Shown in pieces: positions 6,167-9,859 of a DNA stretch of 9,859 nt. The translations under genes and the position numbers were made by a program. The DNA comes from JBIOJB01 sp044450465. Lineage in GTDB: Bacteria; Chloroflexota; Dormibacteria; Dormibacterales; Dormibacteraceae. The stretch covers positions 1-9,859 of the forward strand of contig JBIOJB010000106.1 in NCBI GenBank assembly GCA_044450465.1, in the 5' to 3' direction. The notes beneath the pieces are model-generated. The model ran no database searches. It was given only the letters and a program-made list of their open reading frames with translations, and was not told the DNA's origin. Positions within the stretch are counted from its first letter, which is position 1. Every line of letters starts with the position of its first letter.

Positions 6167-7356
6167 CCCGTCTTCTTGGCGTGAGCGCCGATGAACTCCG
6201 CGATGCGGTCCAGGCCCCGCTTCAGCTCGTCCTCAGACTGTGTGTACGCGATGCGAATGAATCCTGCCCCCGCGTGGCCGAACGCCGTGCCCGGCAGCAC
6301 CGCAACCCCAGCCTCGGTGAGCAAACGGTCCGCCAGCTCGCGCTCGCCAAAACCCGTCCCTTCGATGTTGGGGAAGGCGTAGAAGGCCCCCTGCGGCTTT
6401 GCGCACCGCATGCCCGGTATGCGGTTGACTGTGTCCACCACGAGGTTGCGGCGGTGCTCGAAGACTTTCACCAATCGAGCCACTGCGCGCTCCGATTCCG
6501 GTGCGCTCAAGGCCTCGATGGCGGCCATCTGGGTGAAGCCCGCAGCACAGGAGGACGAGTTGATCATGAGCTGGTCGAGCTTGGCCGCGAGCGCTCTCGG
6601 GGCCACCGCGTAGCCAAGTCGCCAGCCGGTCATGGCATATGACTTGGAGAGGCCGTCCATGAGCACGGTCCGCTCGCGCATGCCGGGTTGCGACAGGGGC
6701 GAAACGTGATGGAAGCCGTACACCAGCTGGCTGTAGATCTCGTCGCTCACCACCAGCAGGTCGTGCTTGATGGCCAGGTCGCTGACGAAGGCCACGTCCT
6801 CGGCGGTGAGCACTCCTCCTGTCGGGTTCTGCGGCGTGTTGATGATGAGCATCCGCGTCTTGGGCGTCACGAGAGAAGCAAGCTCGTCGAGGTCCATGCG
6901 GAACTCACTTTTCTCCCGCAGGGTCACAGTCTTTGGGATGGCGCCGATGAAGTTGACCAGCGATGCGTAGGCGGGGTAACCCGGATCGGGCAGGATGACC
7001 TCGTCGCCAGGCTCCACGCACGCCAGCAGGGTGAAGAGCAGAACGTTCTTGGAACCCGGGACGAGCACGACCTCCATCGGGTCGACGTCGGTTTTGAGCA
7101 TCCGGGTGACGAAGCCCGCAACCGCCTCGCGCGCCTCCATGATTCCGCTGGCCGGCGTGTAATGCGTGTAGCCGTTCTGCATCGCCGACATGCCCGCCTC
7201 GATGATGTTGTCGGGCGTGGCAAAGTCCGGCTCGCCGATCTCCAGGTGGACGATGTGCTTGCCCTCTGCCTCCAATCGGCGGGCCTTGGCCAGGGTCTCG
7301 AAGGCGCTCTCGGTGCCGAGGCGAGACATCCGTTCGGCGAAGCGAATCTCGGTCAC
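6163..7356 (-). CDS. class I/II PLP-dependent aminotransferase
   Basis: 397 residues from GTG 7354-7356, the usual length for this family; the frame is open to 7422, but the added residues overlap the SDR gene and match nothing. Numbered from the GTG: PLP-binding NPTG with Asn177 (TPQNPTGG), SDEIY with Asp205 and Tyr208, the Schiff-base Lys238 in DGLSKSYAMTGWRLGYA, and the substrate-carboxylate Arg368 in GFIRIAYTQ. The order and spacing are those of fold type I aspartate/alanine-type aminotransferases (subgroup I gamma). It transfers amino groups between an amino acid and a 2-oxo acid in the cytoplasm; aspartate, alanine or an aromatic or methionine-related substrate cannot be distinguished from sequence. 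It lies 37 bases after the SDR gene, in the same direction, with no recognisable ribosome binding site. A TACGAT hexamer 6 bases before the GTG could mark a leaderless start, but no -35 partner is seen. Confidence 0.9.
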   Translation of the reverse strand: MTEIRFAERMSRLGTESAFETLAKARRLEAEGKHIVHLEIGEPDFATPDNIIEAGMSAMQNGYTHYTPASGIMEAREAVAGFVTRMLKTDVDPMEVVLVPGSKNVLLFTLLACVEPGDEVILPDPGYPAYASLVNFIGAIPKTVTLREKSEFRMDLDELASLVTPKTRMLIINTPQNPTGGVLTAEDVAFVSDLAIKHDLLVVSDEIYSQLVYGFHHVSPLSQPGMRERTVLMDGLSKSYAMTGWRLGYAVAPRALAAKLDQLMINSSSCAAGFTQMAAIEALSAPESERAVARLVKVFEHRRNLVVDTVNRIPGMRCAKPQGAFYAFPNIEGTGFGERELADRLLTEAGVAVLPGTAFGHAGAGFIRIAYTQSEDELKRGLDRIAEFIGAHAKKTG

Positions 7357-7393
7357 TGCAGAATCGTAGTTGGTGCTTGATGCCGCATGGGCA

Positions 7394-8158
7394 TCAATGG
7401 ACTCCGGCCAGCGCGCCGCCATCGACCCCGAGCGTCTGACCCGTGATGTAGCCGGCCTGGCGCGAGCAAAGGAAGGCGCACGCCGCTCCGAACTCGGATG
7501 GTTCGCCGAACCGCCCCATCGGGGCGGCGGCCGCCCGCCGCTTCAACGCCTCGTCGGGGTCGGACGCTCCTGCCGCCGCCAGGTTGCGAATGCGGTCGGT
7601 GAGGATGGCGTCGGGCGCGAGGCAGTTGACGGTGACCGCGTCGCCGGCCAGCTCTAGCGACAGCGTCTTGGCCAGGCCGGTCACCGCGCCCCGGAGCGAG
7701 TTGGAGAGGGCGATGACGGGAATCGGCTGGCGCACCGAGATCGACGTGATGAAGACGATGCGAGCCTGGTCCGAGCGCTTCAGGTGAGGCAGGGCCGCAC
7801 GCACCAGGCGGACGGCGCTCATCAGTGTCAGCTGAAAGGCGGCGTCCCACCCCTCAAGCGGCGTGGACTGAAACGTGCCGGGCGGAGGGCCGCCCGCGTT
7901 GGCGACCAGGATGTCGAGGCCGCCGAGCGCAGCGACCGCCGCCTCCACCAGAGTCTCAGGCTCGCCCTCTTTTGAGATGTCGGCCGCCAGCCATCCCGCC
8001 GCGCTCATGGCTCGCCCGGTGGCTTCGATCGCCTTCGCATCCCTCGAAGAGATGAACGTGCGCGCGCCTTCGTTGGCCAGGGCTTCGGCGCACGCGCGGC
8101 CGAGGCCCCTGCTCGCGGCGGTCACCAGGGCGCGCCGGTCCTTCAGTCCGAGGTCCAT
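7394..8158 (-). CDS. short-chain dehydrogenase/reductase family protein with substituted catalytic residues
   Basis: 254 residues from ATG 8156-8158, a typical classical SDR length. Visible are the N-terminal dinucleotide-binding motif TAASRGLG (13-20, with Ala for the usual second Gly), an acidic residue at the adenine position (AADIS, D60), NAGG (87-90), and a C-terminal ITGQTLGVDGG (238-248) that is typical of FabG-like members. The catalytic Ser is Ser139 (FITSIS). Thirteen residues later, where Tyr-x3-Lys should stand, the protein reads S152-N-S-L-R156, and the Asn of the tetrad (about position 111, LTLMS) is Thr. A branch of SDR proteins with an LSN-LR signature exists and is usually annotated as 3-oxoacyl-ACP reductase; the reaction is uncertain. 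It follows the solute-binding gene by 18 bases. The name FabG should not be transferred. Confidence 0.85.
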   Translation of the reverse strand: MDLGLKDRRALVTAASRGLGRACAEALANEGARTFISSRDAKAIEATGRAMSAAGWLAADISKEGEPETLVEAAVAALGGLDILVANAGGPPPGTFQSTPLEGWDAAFQLTLMSAVRLVRAALPHLKRSDQARIVFITSISVRQPIPVIALSNSLRGAVTGLAKTLSLELAGDAVTVNCLAPDAILTDRIRNLAAAGASDPDEALKRRAAAAPMGRFGEPSEFGAACAFLCSRQAGYITGQTLGVDGGALAGVH

Positions 8159-8176
8159 GCCCTCATTGTCGCGGAG

Positions 8177-9751
8177 CTAGCCGCTCGTGTTGACGTACCA
8201 CTCGGTGACGTACTGGAAGCGATCCGACGGCTCCATGGCGCTGTTGGTGCGCACGCCGTGCACGCGCTGCGACACTGCGTAGTCGTAGCGCCCCGAGTAG
8301 AGGAAGATCGCGGGGGCCGCGTCGGCCACCAGCGACTGGAAGTCCAGATACGCGGCCAGGCGTGATGGCGGGTCCACTGCGTTGCGGCCGTCCTCGAGGT
8401 CCTTGTCGATCAGACCCCATCCACGCGCGTAGGCGAAGTTCAACGCACGCGAGTCGGGATCGGTGTGCCACAGCGCGTACTGGTCTGGATCCGGCCCGAG
8501 GTCGAACGCCACCAGCGCCATCTGGTATTTGCGCCCGATGAGGTAGTTCTGCACGAGCTCGGACGGCAAGACCGGCTTCACGTCGACCTCGACTCCGACC
8601 TGGAGGAGCTGGCGCGACAGCGCATCGGCGATCTGGCGGTTCGGGTAGGAATCGGCGACCACAAGGCTCACCTTGAAGCTGACGCCCCCTTTGGAGCGCA
8701 AGGTGGCCCCTGGAGCCGAGACCCAGCCTGCGGCGTCCAGCGCCTTGGCCGCTCCCAGCTGGTCGTACGGGTGCGCCGCGGCTGCGGTGACGGAGTAGGC
8801 CCAGCTCGAGGTAGGGACCGGATTGGGATCCGGGTCCGCCCGGCCTGCCAGCACCTCGGCGAGCAGGCTCTGGCGGTCCACCGCCTCGACCAGGGCGAGG
8901 CGGACCTTGGGGTCGCTGAAGAAGGTCTTGCCGTCACCGTCGGGGTTCAGGCTGACGAACGAGTTCGTGAACAGGCGGGACTCCACGACGGACATGTCGG
9001 TGCGACCCTGAAGCGCCTCCACCTCTTGCGGCTCGAGCCCACCTACCAGATCAGCGGCTCCAGAGAGCACGGCACGGATCGCCGTCTGCGGGTCGGACGC
9101 CGGATAGGTTCGCAGCACCAGGTGGTCGAGGTAGGGCTGCGGGTTGGCGAAAGGGTTGCGGTCGAGCGAGATCGCGAGCGAGCTGACGGCCGCGGTTTTG
9201 AATGGACCCGTCCCGATGGCCCGGATGCCGCTGTACTGGCTGGCGGCGATCTGCGCAGGTGACATGCCGGCGAAGAGGTGCTTGGCGATGATCCCGATGC
9301 GAAGAGCGAGTGGAAACGCGGAGCTCGGGGCGCGCAGGCTGAACACGACTTGGCCCGGTCCGCCCGACGCCACGCCGATGTCGCGCCAGAACTCGGCGCC
9401 CGGCTGGGAGTACTCAAGGTCCTGCAGCACCTGGAACGTGAAAAGCACGTCATCCGCGCTGAACGGCTGGCCGTCGGCCCATCGCACGCCCTGGCGGATG
9501 TCGAAGGTGTAGGTGAGGTGATCCGGTGACACGGCCCAATCAGACGCCAGCAGGCCGACCACGTTCTGCTGTCCGTCGACGGTGGTCAGACCTTGATAGA
9601 TGACGCTGTCGACGTCCCGTTCGCTGTCGTCCGCCGCGAACAGAGGGTTGAGCACCGCGGCAGGCCCGACCAGAGCTTCGATGGCCGTGCCTCCACGTGC
9701 AGGCTTGGGAACGGTCGCGACAGGCTGGCATCCGGCGATCACCGCCACCAC
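8177..9751 (-). CDS. ABC transporter substrate-binding lipoprotein, family 5 (peptide/nickel type)
   Basis: 524 residues from GTG 9749-9751. The signature of bacterial extracellular solute-binding family 5 is clear near residues 69-105: LASDWAVSPDHLTYTF followed by GVRWADGQPFSADDVLFTFQ. The length and the C-terminal region fit DppA/OppA-like proteins. A lipobox VIAG-C places the lipidated Cys at residue 8, so the mature protein should be membrane-anchored outside the cell. With the GTG start the signal peptide is too short. In-frame codons upstream supply the missing part, giving RVSRLIAAATAVVAVIAGC, but only CTG (9770-9772) or ATT (9785-9787) are available as starts, the latter overlapping the TAG of the preceding gene. 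The ligand may be a peptide, nickel or another small solute. No permease or ATPase gene of this transporter follows; the next gene is the SDR. Whether the transmembrane protein upstream is its permease cannot be decided. Confidence 0.9.
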   Translation of the reverse strand: MVAVIAGCQPVATVPKPARGGTAIEALVGPAAVLNPLFAADDSERDVDSVIYQGLTTVDGQQNVVGLLASDWAVSPDHLTYTFDIRQGVRWADGQPFSADDVLFTFQVLQDLEYSQPGAEFWRDIGVASGGPGQVVFSLRAPSSAFPLALRIGIIAKHLFAGMSPAQIAASQYSGIRAIGTGPFKTAAVSSLAISLDRNPFANPQPYLDHLVLRTYPASDPQTAIRAVLSGAADLVGGLEPQEVEALQGRTDMSVVESRLFTNSFVSLNPDGDGKTFFSDPKVRLALVEAVDRQSLLAEVLAGRADPDPNPVPTSSWAYSVTAAAAHPYDQLGAAKALDAAGWVSAPGATLRSKGGVSFKVSLVVADSYPNRQIADALSRQLLQVGVEVDVKPVLPSELVQNYLIGRKYQMALVAFDLGPDPDQYALWHTDPDSRALNFAYARGWGLIDKDLEDGRNAVDPPSRLAAYLDFQSLVADAAPAIFLYSGRYDYAVSQRVHGVRTNSAMEPSDRFQYVTEWYVNTSG

Positions 9752-9782
9752 CGCGGTGGCGGCGGCGATCAGGCGGCTGACC

Positions 9783-9859
9783 CTAATGAGTGGTCACCCA
9801 GACGTTGGCGAGAGAGCAGATGAGAAACGCGCCCACCAGCACCCAGGTGGTCCAGTAGA
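9783..9859 (-). CDS. C-terminal transmembrane segment of an unknown membrane protein (partial)
   Basis: From the right edge the - strand has an open frame of 24 codons ending at TAG 9783-9785: YWTTWVLVGAFLICSLANVWVTTH, split here as a hydrophobic segment of about 17 residues and a short polar tail. It looks like the last membrane helix of an integral membrane protein. The TAG overlaps the frame of the solute-binding lipoprotein, which suggests co-transcription. Nothing identifies the family; a transporter permease is possible from context only. Confidence 0.45.
   Translation of the reverse strand, partial: YWTTWVLVGAFLICSLANVWVTTH

Noticed and set aside
6688..7380. 230-codon + strand ORF opposite the aminotransferase
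   Set aside because: Antisense shadow of an intact aminotransferase with all catalytic residues.

Overview
This is a GC-rich window (judged by eye, not computed). Its coding style, with many GTG starts, few clear Shine-Dalgarno sites and Ala/Arg/Gly-rich proteins, fits a soil or subsurface bacterium of the Terrabacteria side: Actinobacteriota such as Thermoleophilia, or Chloroflexota/Dormibacterota. No ribosomal or other taxonomic marker is present, so this placement is an inference.

Layout. The left 0.9 kb is read on the + strand: the Pro/Ser/Ala-rich tail of a protein that starts outside the window (3-227), then a small secreted Ala/Glu/Lys-rich protein with LEA-like helical repeats (295-879), closed by a strong intrinsic terminator (902-932). 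Everything from 931 to the right edge is on the - strand. In transcription order, from right to left, it holds the last transmembrane segment of an unknown membrane protein (9783-9859), a family 5 extracellular solute-binding lipoprotein (8177-9751 or slightly longer), an SDR-family protein with a substituted active site (7394-8158), a class I/II PLP aminotransferase (6163-7356), a HIT-family protein (5708-6166), and a three-gene NAD-linked formate dehydrogenase operon (931-5611).

The main discovery is the formate dehydrogenase. The catalytic gene is interrupted by one in-frame TGA (5294-5296) exactly where these enzymes carry their metal-binding Cys or selenocysteine. Reading through it restores a continuous enzyme of about 640-663 residues. 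A bacterial SECIS hairpin with a GGUCU apical loop follows the TGA, so this is a selenoprotein and not a broken gene. The protein is also split. Its usual N-terminal [4Fe-4S] domain (CPYCGVGC...LCVKGRFG) is absent from the catalytic polypeptide and forms the C-terminus of a separate 289-residue iron-sulfur protein encoded last in the operon. Between the two lies a NuoE-NuoF fusion of 607 residues that binds NAD and FMN. The expected assembly is a cytoplasmic complex moving electrons from formate at Mo/W-bisMGD-Sec, through Fe-S clusters, to FMN and NAD+, or the reverse. The iron-sulfur subunit also lacks the His-Cys (N5-type) cluster motif.

The genes upstream of the operon look like ordinary metabolic genes in a co-directional run with small gaps. 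I see no evidence that they work with the formate dehydrogenase. No selenocysteine machinery (selA, selB, selC, selD), fdhD, tRNA, rRNA, CRISPR array or insertion sequence is visible.
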